DNA of 64,000 nucleotides, taken from assembly GCA_964519985.1 (NCBI GenBank), contig CAZFMF010000002.1:62001-126000 (forward strand), written 5' to 3'. Below the pieces are notes generated by a model. That model ran no database searches. It saw only the letters and a program-made list of their open reading frames with translations, and was not told where the DNA came from. This document shows, one piece after another, positions 24,441 to 33,046 of this stretch (within the stretch, counting starts at the first letter, position 1; every line of letters starts with the position of its first letter). Source of the DNA: JAIEOG01 sp964519985. GTDB taxonomy: Bacteria > Bdellovibrionota > FAC87 > UBA2466. Made by a program: the position numbers and the translations under genes.

Positions 24441-25907
24441 CTAGACGCCGTAATAGTCGCGAATGACGTGACGGTCGTCAAACGGAACCTTCCGCTGACC
24501 CAGGATCTGGTAATTCTCGTGGCCCTTTCCGGCCACCAAAACAAAATCGCCCGGCCGGGCCGCTTCCAATGCGAGCCGTATCGCGCGACGGCGATCTACT
24601 TCCCGATGGCGCGCAGTCTCGGTGGGAATGCCCGCCGCGACCTCGTCCAAAATGACTTCCGGATTTTCCGTCCGGGGATTGTCGGAGGTGAGCACCAACA
24701 CGTCACTCAGTGCCGCCGCGATGGCACCCATGCGCGGGCGCTTGGAGCGGTCGCGATCCCCCCCACATCCGAAAACCGTGACAATACGGCCTTCGCCCGC
24801 ACCGCGCACGCGCCGCAAACTCTCCAGCACATTGCGAAGGGCATCTTCGGTGTGGGCGTAGTCGACAAAGACATAAGGGCGGCCCGGCCCCTCCGCCACC
24901 CGTTCGAGGCGACCCGGCGCACCCAGATCGGTGCGCAAAATTTCCGCGGCCGACTCTAAATCGCCACCCCCACAGAAATGAACGGCTAACACCCCCAAAC
25001 AATTGGAGAGATTGTGCAATCCCAGTAGCGGTGAAACCAATTCCAACTCACCCTGGGGGGTCGCGACCCGGGCGCGAATCCCTTCCGCGGTGAGCGCCTT
25101 GGCCAAGACGCGAAAATCGGCGCCTTCGCCGGTAGAGTAGGTCAAGACTTCCGTTGTCGCCGCACAGAGGGACTTCAATTTCCCGTGCGCCGGATCGTCG
25201 GCGTTAAGAACGGCGAATCGGGGCCGACTCGATTCGAACAATCGCGCTTTCGCCCTAAAGTAGTTATCCATCGTCCCGTGGTAGTCCAAGTGATCAGGCG
25301 TGAGATTGGTAAAAAGCGCGGTGTGAAAACGGCAACCGGCGGTACGCCACTGATCGAGCGCAATCGAGGAAACTTCCATCGCGGCATGGGTCACGCCGGC
25401 CGCCCGCATCCGCGCGAAAAGCGCCTGCAGCGTTAACGCATCGGGTGTCGTCAACGGCGCCGGCTCCACCGTGTCGCCGATGCGATACTCCACCGTACCG
25501 ATGATGCCCGTCGTAAGACCGGCGGCGCGGCGGATCCGATCCAAGAGAAATGTCGTGGTGGTCTTGCCATTGGTTCCGGTTACGCCGACCAACTCTAGGG
25601 CGTGCGTGGGGTGAGCGTGCCAACGCGCGGCAGCTTCGCCCAACGCTTGACGCGTGGATTCCACCCTCAGCGCTTTTGGGCACGCGGCGAATGCCGCTGG
25701 GGTTTCCACGACAACCGCGGCGGCGCCTTGGGCGAGAGCCAGACTCCAGAAATCGTGGCCGTCCGTTTGCGTCCCCTTCAGGGCAAAGAACAGTGCGCCC
25801 GGCCGCAGCGCCTGAGTGGAATGCACTAGGGCGCTAATGGGGAGGTCTTCCGTGAGGCGGGTGGCCCGCACGGTCTCCGGCGGCAAAATGGTGGAGAGCG
25901 GCTTCAA
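24441..25907 (-). CDS. murE: UDP-N-acetylmuramoyl-L-alanyl-D-glutamate--2,6-diaminopimelate ligase
   Basis: Adds meso-diaminopimelate to UDP-MurNAc-L-Ala-D-Glu. The 488-residue protein has the uridine domain (LVHSTQALRPGALFFALKGT), ATP loop VGVTGTNGKTTTTFL (about 108-121), MEVSSIALDQWR, FTNLTPDHLDYHGTM and the signature TSDNPRTENP. The DNPR motif is the mark of DAP-adding rather than Lys-adding enzymes, indicating DAP-type peptidoglycan. A Na+/solute symporter gene separates it from ftsI upstream. Confidence 0.96.
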   Translation of the reverse strand: MKPLSTILPPETVRATRLTEDLPISALVHSTQALRPGALFFALKGTQTDGHDFWSLALAQGAAAVVVETPAAFAACPKALRVESTRQALGEAAARWHAHPTHALELVGVTGTNGKTTTTFLLDRIRRAAGLTTGIIGTVEYRIGDTVEPAPLTTPDALTLQALFARMRAAGVTHAAMEVSSIALDQWRTAGCRFHTALFTNLTPDHLDYHGTMDNYFRAKARLFESSRPRFAVLNADDPAHGKLKSLCAATTEVLTYSTGEGADFRVLAKALTAEGIRARVATPQGELELVSPLLGLHNLSNCLGVLAVHFCGGGDLESAAEILRTDLGAPGRLERVAEGPGRPYVFVDYAHTEDALRNVLESLRRVRGAGEGRIVTVFGCGGDRDRSKRPRMGAIAAALSDVLVLTSDNPRTENPEVILDEVAAGIPTETARHREVDRRRAIRLALEAARPGDFVLVAGKGHENYQILGQRKVPFDDRHVIRDYYGV

Positions 25908-25940
25908 GCGCCCTAAACTAGACCGGATCGGGGGAGGATT

Positions 25941-27350
25941 TCAACGCCGAGGCCTGATCGCGGCTCGCGCGGGGCGGGCGCCCACTTGAACCAGACGGAA
26001 GACATACTCAGCGGCAACATAGGTCACGGCCGAAACGGCCAAGGAAAACAGATAAGGCGCATCTAACCCGTAGTGCTCGCCTAAGGGGAGCGAGACGAGA
26101 CCGACCGCCAAAGCGGTGTGGGCGGAAGCCACGCCGCCAAACTGCGAAAAAAGTGCGAAGCAAGTAATTACCACCAGGCCCGAGCTGCCCCACGAAGACG
26201 CGGTTTTTACCAGCTCATAGATCCCACCTCCGTACATCGCCATCAGGTAGGCCACCAAGCCGCAAATCAAGACGACGGCGCGGGCCACGCGGACCTTGCC
26301 GCGATCCGAAATATTTGGGTGCACGACGAAAAGAATATTGTGGGAGAACAGCGCCGAAACCGCCAGCAAAGCGCTATCCACCGTCGACAAAATCGCCGAG
26401 ATCAACGCACCCGCAAAAATCACGTAAAGAAACGTGGGTAGGTAATGGTGAGCCAAAGTCGGTAGTAACTGTTCGGGGTCGGTAAGGTTGGGCACGACCG
26501 CCGGCCCCACCAGCCCAAGAAAAACGGGCATCAAACCCACGCCAAAATAGATGAAAGCCGCAAGCAGGGTCGCGTTCTTGGCCACTTTGGCGGAACGAGA
26601 GGACAGAGAACGCGACACGAGTTCTTGCGCTACGAGCGAACCGAAGAGGGGTATCGCCAAACTATCGAATCGGGCCCAAAGACTCTCACCCCCCGCGCGA
26701 AAAAGGGACAATCGTTCGGGCGTAATGGCGATGGGGAGATTTCCGATACCGCCCAAACTAAGCGTAATAGCGACCACCAAGACGGCCATGCCCACGATCA
26801 GGCAAATCCCGTGGACTAAATCGTTTACGCAATCGGCCATCATTCCGCCGACCGCGGTGTAAACGATCACGATGCCGGTAGCGACGGTGATCGCCACCTG
26901 GACTTCCATCCCCGACGAGGCCGAAAGGATTTGGCCAAAGGCCCGAACCTGCGCCGCCGCCCACATCACCGAAGTGGGGATCATCAGCATCACGGCAAAG
27001 CGCTCCACCCCTTCCGAGTAACGCTGGTGAAAAAGGTCTCCGAGCGTGACGTAGTTGCGGTCCCAAAGACGGGCCGCGAAAACCAAACCGAAGATCAAAA
27101 GGCATCCGGCGTACCCAAAGGGATCCGAGCGCCCTCCGGACAACCCTTCCCGGAAAACGAGACCGGAAGTGCCCATACAGGTTTCAGCGCCGAACCAAGT
27201 CGCAAAGGTGGAAAATGTTGCCAGAAGCGGGCCGAGACTTCGGCCGGCCAGGAAGTAATCTTTTTCGGATGAGACTTTCTTGAGCAGTAGACTTGCAACT
27301 ACTAGCTGAAGGACGACGTAAAGAAGTATCCCCCAAATCTCGATCGACAC
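25941..27350 (-). CDS. Sodium:solute symporter (SSS/SLC5) family protein
   Basis: A 469-residue inner-membrane transporter with about 13 hydrophobic segments in the LeuT-like SSS fold. It starts with IWGILLYVVLQLVVASLLL, then the family region KDYFLAGRSLGPLLATFSTFA, IVYTAVGGMMADCVNDLVHG and FAGALISAILSTVDSALLAV, which carries the Na+-site serines and threonines of helix 8. The substrate cannot be told. Its position between ftsI and murE is unusual, as no transporter is normally found inside a dcw run. Spacing to murE is 33 bases and to ftsI 131 bases, the latter filled by a dispersed repeat. Confidence 0.92.
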   Translation of the reverse strand: MSIEIWGILLYVVLQLVVASLLLKKVSSEKDYFLAGRSLGPLLATFSTFATWFGAETCMGTSGLVFREGLSGGRSDPFGYAGCLLIFGLVFAARLWDRNYVTLGDLFHQRYSEGVERFAVMLMIPTSVMWAAAQVRAFGQILSASSGMEVQVAITVATGIVIVYTAVGGMMADCVNDLVHGICLIVGMAVLVVAITLSLGGIGNLPIAITPERLSLFRAGGESLWARFDSLAIPLFGSLVAQELVSRSLSSRSAKVAKNATLLAAFIYFGVGLMPVFLGLVGPAVVPNLTDPEQLLPTLAHHYLPTFLYVIFAGALISAILSTVDSALLAVSALFSHNILFVVHPNISDRGKVRVARAVVLICGLVAYLMAMYGGGIYELVKTASSWGSSGLVVITCFALFSQFGGVASAHTALAVGLVSLPLGEHYGLDAPYLFSLAVSAVTYVAAEYVFRLVQVGARPARAAIRPRR

Positions 27351-27399
27351 TCGAAGTTCGTACCGTCAAGCGGAGGCTCTGTATAGCGGAAAAAAAACT

Positions 27400-27480
27400 G
27401 TCGTTGCGAGGGCCCGAAAGGGACCGCGGCAACCTCGCAGCGCGCGCTGCGGGATTGCTTTACTGCGTTCGCAATGACGG
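27400..27480. repeat. Dispersed GTCATTGCGA-type repeat, full inverted copy
   Basis: The sequence opens GTCGTTGCGAGGGCCCGAAA and closes with an inverted counterpart ending TTCGCAATGACGG; a central CAGCGCGCGCTG is self-complementary. Its right half matches the copy at 20353-20402 (GATTGCTTTACTGCGTTCGC against GATTCCTTCACTGCGTTCGG). It lies immediately after the ftsI stop, in the only large gap of the dcw run. Confidence 0.75.
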
Positions 27481-27481
27481 A

Positions 27482-29410
27482 CTAGCCGGCGGGCTGGAAA
27501 GTCAGACGCACCGGGGTGCTGGCTTTGACCAATTCCCCCGCGGCGGGTTCTTGGTCCGAAAGATAACCCGTCCCCGAAAGTTTCACGCGGTCGAGACGGT
27601 TTCCCATCATCTTTAGCGCATCGCGAACGCTGACCCCTTTGAGATCCGGCATCAACCATTGGCCTTCGCCCGCGGGGGCCAGATCCCCAGGGTAAGCCGC
27701 ACCCACCGCGAATTCTCCAAAGGACGTCACCGCCTGCCCCGGCTGTCCGCGTACCAAAGGTAACGCGCGCTCCGCTACCCCTTTGAAGAGCGGGGCGGCG
27801 ACTTCCGATGCGTAGAACTCTTTGGAAGGTTCGTCCACCATGACGCCGATCACCATCTCGGGCCGCTCCGCGGGAAGAAAGCCGATGAACGAAGAATAGT
27901 ACTTTCCCGACTGGTACCCTTCGTCCCGATCGTATTTTTGCGCGGTCCCCGTTTTACCGGCCACCCGGACGTTGGGAAGCTTCGCCCGTAACCCCGTACC
28001 GCCTTTTTCTTCCGTCACCGAAACCATGATGTCGCGAACGACCGCCGCCGTTTTCGGCGAAAGGACACGGTGCATTCCGGTCTTTCCATCCGGCTCATTC
28101 TCGAGCACGAGTTTGGGGCGCATTAGGTAACCTCCGTTCGCAAACGGAAGGTACGACGCCACCGTCTGTAGCGGAGTGGCTGAAATTCCCTGCCCGAAAC
28201 CTGCGGTCGCCAAGTGAATGGGGGTCCACCACTTGGTGGGCTTTTGGCCCGCCGCCGCTTCACCGGAAAGATCGACACCGGTCTTTGCCGTCAGGCCGAA
28301 TTTTTCCAAGGTGGCCGCGGCGCGTTCGGCCCCGAGCGTATGCGACACTTTCAACGCTCCGATATTGCTGCTCTGGCGAATCACTTTTTCCAGGGAAAGC
28401 TTGTCGAATCCACCCGCGTGCGCCTCGCTAAACGTTTTATCGGCAATGCGGTACTTGCCGCCTTCACAATCAATGATCGAATCTTTCTTCAGAAGTCCAA
28501 GTTCCATTGCCTCGGCGGCGAAGAGCACCTTCAGCGTGGAACCCGGTTCCAGCAAATGACCGATCATGCGGTTTTGGAGGGCTTCGGAGCGAAACTTATT
28601 GGCCGCGTTGGGATCGAAAGTGGGTCGCTGCGCCATCGCCAGTATTTCACCGGTGGTGGGATGGAGGATAATTCCCATCGCCGCCTGGGCGTGGGTTTCG
28701 CTCATAGTTTTTTCGAGTTCTTCCTCGAGCAGATTTTGAATGCGCCGGTCAATCGTGAGGTAAATGCCTTTTTTCTCGGACTCATCATTCAAAACCTGAC
28801 GGCCTACGTAACTGGGTTTGCCCCGGCCGTCGCGCACCAGAGCGTAGGTGGGTTCGCGCTCCAAAAGCTTTTCGTTCAAACGCAATTCGATGCCCGCCAG
28901 ACCGTTGCCGTCGATATCCGTGAACCCGAGAACGTGCGCCGCCAAATTGCCGTTAGGATAAATGCGTTTGTTCTCCGCCTCAATAAAAACACCGGGTAAA
29001 TTGCGGGCGGCGATTTTTCGGGCGGTTTCCGACGACACCTGCCGTTCCAACCAAACGAAGGGGCGGTCCACACTCAATTTTTTTACCCACTTTTCCGGAC
29101 TGCCGCCGAGCATTCCGGAGAGCAATCGGGCCGTGCGTTTTTTACCCCGCACGAGGCGGGGTCGGGCAAAGACGGAACTGGCCGGAACACTGATCGCCAA
29201 TTCCTCGCCATTGCGATCGTAGATCGGCATTCGGTAGGGGGCATTCTTGCCGGTGCGGTGTAATTGTTTTGCGGCCAGGTTTTTCAGCGCGACATTTGGG
29301 AATACCTGGAGCTGGACGAGGCGGGCGGCCACGAGCCCCAGAAAGAGCGTGAAGCCCATGTAAACGACGGCGGCGCGAACGCGAGTGGTCCTTTCCGTCG
29401 TCGGAGTCAT
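27482..29410 (-). CDS. ftsI: Penicillin-binding protein, septal transpeptidase FtsI (PBP3) with PASTA domain
   Basis: Class B PBP that crosslinks septal peptidoglycan. The 642-residue protein has an N-terminal membrane anchor (AAVVYMGFTLFLGLVAARLV) and the PBP dimerisation domain (IYDRNGEELAISVPASSVFA). The transpeptidase domain has active-site S291 in EPGSTLKVLF, RQSSNIG and AGKTGTAQKYD. A C-terminal PASTA domain (LMPDLKGVSVRDALKMM, from about 585) is common in this gene outside the gammaproteobacteria. The start at 29410 abuts the end of ftsL, so translation is likely coupled. Confidence 0.95.
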   Translation of the reverse strand: MTPTTERTTRVRAAVVYMGFTLFLGLVAARLVQLQVFPNVALKNLAAKQLHRTGKNAPYRMPIYDRNGEELAISVPASSVFARPRLVRGKKRTARLLSGMLGGSPEKWVKKLSVDRPFVWLERQVSSETARKIAARNLPGVFIEAENKRIYPNGNLAAHVLGFTDIDGNGLAGIELRLNEKLLEREPTYALVRDGRGKPSYVGRQVLNDESEKKGIYLTIDRRIQNLLEEELEKTMSETHAQAAMGIILHPTTGEILAMAQRPTFDPNAANKFRSEALQNRMIGHLLEPGSTLKVLFAAEAMELGLLKKDSIIDCEGGKYRIADKTFSEAHAGGFDKLSLEKVIRQSSNIGALKVSHTLGAERAAATLEKFGLTAKTGVDLSGEAAAGQKPTKWWTPIHLATAGFGQGISATPLQTVASYLPFANGGYLMRPKLVLENEPDGKTGMHRVLSPKTAAVVRDIMVSVTEEKGGTGLRAKLPNVRVAGKTGTAQKYDRDEGYQSGKYYSSFIGFLPAERPEMVIGVMVDEPSKEFYASEVAAPLFKGVAERALPLVRGQPGQAVTSFGEFAVGAAYPGDLAPAGEGQWLMPDLKGVSVRDALKMMGNRLDRVKLSGTGYLSDQEPAAGELVKASTPVRLTFQPAG

Positions 29411-29411
29411 A

Positions 29412-29699
29412 TCAGTTCAACTGACCTTTCATCGTGTACTGTACGCGTTGGTTCGAATCGGGGGGAATGAGTTCGAAGCGTTGCGCGAGCGCTTCCAGAC
29501 GCTTTGGAGCGGTCAACTTGAGCCAACGGATCCGGAAGTCTTGGATTTGGTCGCCGATGGAGGCGAGCTCTTTTTCTTGTTGCACATACTGGTAGGTGGC
29601 CTTCACGGTGGCCGTGCGTACCCAAACCACCGCACCACACACCGCAAACAGCACACCAAACCACGCCAGGGTTTCCATTTTTTTGGGGGAGGTTTGCAT
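29412..29699 (-). CDS. ftsL: FtsL-like cell division protein
   Basis: A 95-residue bitopic membrane protein with a membrane segment near the N-terminus (LAWFGVLFAVCGAVVWV) and a following coiled coil (YVQQEKELASIGDQIQDFRI). Sequence alone does not prove FtsL, whose members diverge strongly. Its size, topology and place between rsmH and ftsI make the call secure. FtsL links FtsB/FtsQ to FtsW/FtsI at the septum. The gene lies 24 bases after rsmH and meets ftsI directly. Confidence 0.85.
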   Translation of the reverse strand: MQTSPKKMETLAWFGVLFAVCGAVVWVRTATVKATYQYVQQEKELASIGDQIQDFRIRWLKLTAPKRLEALAQRFELIPPDSNQRVQYTMKGQLN

Positions 29700-29723
29700 A
29701 AAGGAGGAGAGGAGAAACCTAGG

Positions 29724-30632
29724 TTAAGTATAACCCAAGTTCTCGACGGTGCGAAGCTTCGCGCTGCGGGATCGGGGGTTCTCCGCCAACTCGGCTTCGG
29801 AAGCCGCAATCGGCTTGGTATTCACTAGCCGCACGAGCTCTTGGCGTGGGCACTCGCACGGGGTGGAGGCGCAGATGCAGCGCCCCGCTAGGCGGGCGAA
29901 GGTGCGTTTTACCAATCGATCTTCGGTGGAGTGAAAGGTGATGACGGCGAGCCTTCCCCCGATGGCCACGTGCTTGAGTAAGGCTGGAATTCCGGTTTCC
30001 ACTTCGTCGTACTCACGATTGACGATCATGCGCAGCGCCAAAAAAACGGGCGTGGCCGGGTGAACTTTGGACCACTTCCCCCCCGCCACGCGAGCGAGAT
30101 CGGAAGTGCGATTGAGCGTGCCCCGATCGCGCGCCCGCAAAATGCGCCGGGCCATCCCCCGCGCCTGCGGTAGATCCGCCACACGCTTTAGCTGTTCGGC
30201 CAACTCTTCTTCCGAGGTTTCCGCCAAGTAAGCCTCGAGCGACCGCTCGTCCATGCGATCCATACGCATGTCCAAAGGGCCGTCGGCCTGAAAAGAAAAC
30301 CCCCGTTCCGGCGTCAAAAGTTGACGGGTACTGACACCGAGATCCGCCAAGATACCGTCATACTTCCGACGGGGCGCCGCGGCCGCAAACTCGGAAAACG
30401 TCATATGGCGCAGTTCCAAACGCGGGTCATTCCGAAACTTACCGTGCGCTCGGTAGCTTTCGAGGGTTTCCGAGTCACGGTCGACCCCGACCAAACCCGC
30501 CGCGCCGCCTTCCAAGATAGCATCCGAGTGGCCCCCCTCCCCGAACGTCATGTCGGCGTACCACCCCCCCGGACGCAGATTAAGGGCCTCTATGCACTCC
30601 TTGAGCAAAACCGGTCGGTGGATTCTCTCCAT
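29724..30632 (-). CDS. rsmH: 16S rRNA m4C1402 methyltransferase
   Basis: Methylates N4 of C1402 in the decoding centre of 16S rRNA. The 302-residue protein from ATG 30632 begins MERIHRPVLLKECIEAL. It has the SAM motif ADMTFGEGGHSDAIL, DLGVSTRQLLTPERGFSFQ, DGPLDMRMD and the C-terminal TFHSTEDRLVKRTF, all typical. A GTG six codons upstream is an alternative start. It leads the dcw run; mraZ, which normally precedes it, is absent, and the divergent neighbour is a flagellum-associated gene. A perfect 6-bp inverted repeat (30647-30661) lies just ahead. Confidence 0.96.
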   Translation of the reverse strand: MERIHRPVLLKECIEALNLRPGGWYADMTFGEGGHSDAILEGGAAGLVGVDRDSETLESYRAHGKFRNDPRLELRHMTFSEFAAAAPRRKYDGILADLGVSTRQLLTPERGFSFQADGPLDMRMDRMDERSLEAYLAETSEEELAEQLKRVADLPQARGMARRILRARDRGTLNRTSDLARVAGGKWSKVHPATPVFLALRMIVNREYDEVETGIPALLKHVAIGGRLAVITFHSTEDRLVKRTFARLAGRCICASTPCECPRQELVRLVNTKPIAASEAELAENPRSRSAKLRTVENLGYT

Positions 30633-30668
30633 GGAAGAGGGGTTTACCACGTTTGACGTGGCGCAGGA

Positions 30669-30696
30669 TAAGGCCGCCCGCTTTTTTTTCCGATAA
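30669..30696 (+). promoter_or_regulatory. Sigma28 (FliA)-like flagellar promoter
   Basis: TAAG at 30669-30672 and TCCGATAA at 30689-30696, 16 bases apart, match the FliA consensus TAAA-N15-GCCGATAA with seven of eight bases in the -10 element. The site ends 16 bases before the ATG of the gene at 30713, which in turn precedes fliD and fliS. The eight-T run in the spacer is notable. Confidence 0.55.
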
Positions 30697-30712
30697 GCAT
30701 TCGGGAGCCAAT

Positions 30713-31039
30713 ATGAACATCAAGTCCATTCCGGCCAGCCAGAGTGTCAATGCCGTCAAGGATACGGCGGAGGAGGGACGGCAGCCCCCGAACCGGGACG
30801 CGAAGTCCGGCAAAGACGAAAAACGCACCAAGGCCACCGAAGCGACCGAAGTGAAATCAGAGAGTCTCTCGCCGGAGGCGGGGGACGATTCCTTGCGCCA
30901 GAGTCAGAAAGTAGATAGCCAAACGCTCGTAGAACTCCTCAACCATATTCCGAAACTTCCCTCCCGCGCCAAATTTCCGACACCGCCTAAAGTCGATGCC
31001 GCGGCGGCTTCCGTCAAAAAACCGAACCGCTCCGTCTAA
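30713..31039 (+). CDS. Hydrophilic protein of unknown function, likely flagellum-associated
   Basis: A 108-residue protein from ATG 30713 (ribosome site GGGAG seven bases upstream). It is rich in Lys, Glu, Ser and Pro, with a disordered first half (EEGRQPPNRDAKSGKDEKR) and one short amphipathic helix (QTLVELLNHIPKLP), ending in KKPNRSV. There is no signal peptide. A sigma28-like promoter in front and fliD, fliS and a FliT-like gene behind suggest a flagellar role. It is not recognisably FlaG or FlgM. Confidence 0.6.
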   Translation: MNIKSIPASQSVNAVKDTAEEGRQPPNRDAKSGKDEKRTKATEATEVKSESLSPEAGDDSLRQSQKVDSQTLVELLNHIPKLPSRAKFPTPPKVDAAAASVKKPNRSV

Positions 31040-31150
31040 TCCCCGTCCGATTTTCTTCCGTTGCCCGCCCGAAACGCCGTTTGAACCTTTGAAAGCCTCC
31101 CGTTCCCTTCTAAAATAAAGATAGAGGCCCAAGTCATTTACCAGGCCGCG

Positions 31151-31190
31151 CCGTCATTGCGAGCCCAACGGGCGAAGCAATCTCATTCCC
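31151..31190. repeat. Dispersed GTCATTGCGA-type repeat, short copy
   Basis: CCGTCATTGCGAGCCCAACG followed by GGCGAAGCAATC and TCATTCCC is the single-arm form of the repeat seen at 20353, 27400 and 33518. It lies in the 173-base gap upstream of fliD, ending 22 bases before its start. Confidence 0.7.
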
Positions 31191-31212
31191 CTAAATCGAA
31201 TCCGGAGAACCC

Positions 31213-32625
31213 GTGCCCATTAACATGGACGCCATCCAGAATCTTGCGCCCGAGCTTCAGCGCATTTTCTCGGCTTCCATGAAAGCTGAGGCCAAACCCA
31301 TCCAGACCGCCGAGGAACGCAAGGGACACGTCGAAGAACGGCTCAAGCTCTTGAACACCGTTCTGGGGAAAGTGGAGGAAGTGAAAAAGCTGCTTCCGAA
31401 CATGGGCACTCCCTTTGCGATTCGCGAATTGAACGTCGCCAGCACCAACGACAAAATTGCCACCGGTACCGCCGATAAGACCTTGGCTGAGACGGGTGAG
31501 CACTCGCTTGAAGTGCTCCAGCTCGCGAGCAATGCCGCCGCCCTGTCGAATCGCTTTCCCGACAAAAATGAAACGCGCATCGGCACCGGTTACTTTAAAT
31601 TTTACGGTCCCGATGGGACGACCCAGGAAGTTTTCATCGACAATGATAACGCGACTTTGGAAGGCGTAGCGCGCGTCATCAATAGCGCCGGGGTCGGTAT
31701 GAAGGCGAGCGTGGTCAATGACCAGGCGGATCCCGACAACCCCTATCGCCTCATCCTGAACGCCGCCGGTCAGGGCGTCGACCAGAACGTCGAATATCCC
31801 GAATTCTATTTTATCGACGGTGACTCCGATTTTTTTATCGAAGAAGAGCGACCGGCCACCAACGCCCGCATCAAATACCAAGGTTTCGAGTTGGAAAGCC
31901 CGACCAACGATCTGAATGAGCTCATCGCCGGCGTGGCCTTGAACATAAAGGGGACTACCCCCGAAGGTCAGCCGCTGGGCATCTCGATCGAGCAAGACAT
32001 TCCCAAAACCACGGTGAAGATGAAAGACATCGTCAATGCCGTGAACGGAGTCCTCGGCTTCGTACAGGAACAAAACAAAATGGATGCGAAGACCCCGGGT
32101 CACAAGACCTTAGGTGGCGACTACGGAATCCGCATGGCCGAACAGCGCCTGCGCGAAGTCATCCAGCAGAACTTCACCGGCAGCTACGATGGCCCGAGCC
32201 GGATGAAAATCCTTTCCGACATGGGCGTGGAATTCAAAAAAGACGGTTTGCTCTCCTTCGACGAAAAAAAATTCTCCGTCGCGCTGGACGGTAATTTCGA
32301 TGCCACCGTGCGCCTACTCGCGGGGGACGGTTTTCGACCGGGCTTCATTCCTCAACTTTCGAGTGTGCTGTCTTCCCTCACCGTTCCCGGGACCGGATTG
32401 CTGTCCAATCAAAGGGCCACCTACCAAGAAAAGGTAGAGCGAATGAACAAGGACATTAAGCGCAAGGAAGATGCGCTGGAAAAGAAATCCGAAAACCTAA
32501 TCAACAAACTCTCCAAGATTCAGGGGGCATTTTCCCAGATGCAATCGCAGCAAGGGGCCGTCGCCGGAATTGGCGGAGCTGGATCGGCCGGGCCGGCCGG
32601 ACCCGCCGCGGGACCTCGGGGTTAA
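31213..32625 (+). CDS. fliD: Flagellar hook-associated protein 2 (filament cap)
   Basis: Forms the cap under which flagellin folds at the filament tip. The 470-residue protein starts at GTG 31213 (GGAG seven bases upstream; an ATG lies four codons on). It has the N-terminal FliD region (RLKLLNTVLGKVEEVKKLLP; GEHSLEVLQLASNAA, as in HAP2), a variable middle (about 120-250), and the C-terminal FliD domain (MKILSDMGVEFKKDGLLSFD, then FSVALDGNFDATVRLLAG). A terminal coiled coil (TYQEKVERMNKDIKRKEDAL) follows, then a Gly/Ala/Pro-rich tail. FliS follows seven bases later. Confidence 0.93.
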   Translation: MPINMDAIQNLAPELQRIFSASMKAEAKPIQTAEERKGHVEERLKLLNTVLGKVEEVKKLLPNMGTPFAIRELNVASTNDKIATGTADKTLAETGEHSLEVLQLASNAAALSNRFPDKNETRIGTGYFKFYGPDGTTQEVFIDNDNATLEGVARVINSAGVGMKASVVNDQADPDNPYRLILNAAGQGVDQNVEYPEFYFIDGDSDFFIEEERPATNARIKYQGFELESPTNDLNELIAGVALNIKGTTPEGQPLGISIEQDIPKTTVKMKDIVNAVNGVLGFVQEQNKMDAKTPGHKTLGGDYGIRMAEQRLREVIQQNFTGSYDGPSRMKILSDMGVEFKKDGLLSFDEKKFSVALDGNFDATVRLLAGDGFRPGFIPQLSSVLSSLTVPGTGLLSNQRATYQEKVERMNKDIKRKEDALEKKSENLINKLSKIQGAFSQMQSQQGAVAGIGGAGSAGPAGPAAGPRG

Positions 32626-32632
32626 ACCATAG

Positions 32633-33046
32633 ATGAGCAATCCAAATAAAAAAGCCGGAGTCAACGCCTACCGGCAGAACGAAGTGATGACGGCGAACAA
32701 AGAAACCGTCTTGGTCCTGCTCTACGCCGGAGCCATTCGCTTTTTGAAGCAAGCAATTGAGGCGGTCGAGAACAAAAAGATCGCCGATAAGGCCAAACAC
32801 CTGCTCCGCGTCCACGAAATCGTGACGGAGTTACGCGCGGGCCTCAACTTCGAGGCCGGCGGGGGCGAAATCGCCAAGAACCTAGAACGCCTTTACGACT
32901 TCATCACGGATCGTTTGACCCAGGGGAATCTGACCAACACGGTCCCTCCCCTACAGGAAGCTTTGTCCGTACTAACCACCTTGCACGAGGCGTGGGAACA
33001 AGCCATCGCCTTGATCAAGAAAGAGAAAGCGTCGGCCGAAAAATGA
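32633..33046 (+). CDS. fliS: Flagellin export chaperone FliS
   Basis: Cytoplasmic chaperone that binds the C-terminus of flagellin before export. The 137-residue all-helical protein has the family start NAYRQNEVMTANKETVLVLL and YAGAIRFLKQAIEAVEN, then VHEIVTELRAGLNFEAGGGE and LERLYDFITDRL. It lies between fliD and a FliT-like gene whose ATG overlaps its stop as ATGA, implying coupled translation. Confidence 0.95.
   Translation: MSNPNKKAGVNAYRQNEVMTANKETVLVLLYAGAIRFLKQAIEAVENKKIADKAKHLLRVHEIVTELRAGLNFEAGGGEIAKNLERLYDFITDRLTQGNLTNTVPPLQEALSVLTTLHEAWEQAIALIKKEKASAEK

Noticed and set aside
31183..32103. Minus-strand open frame of 306 codons
   Set aside because: Antisense to fliD and without ribosome site or similarity.
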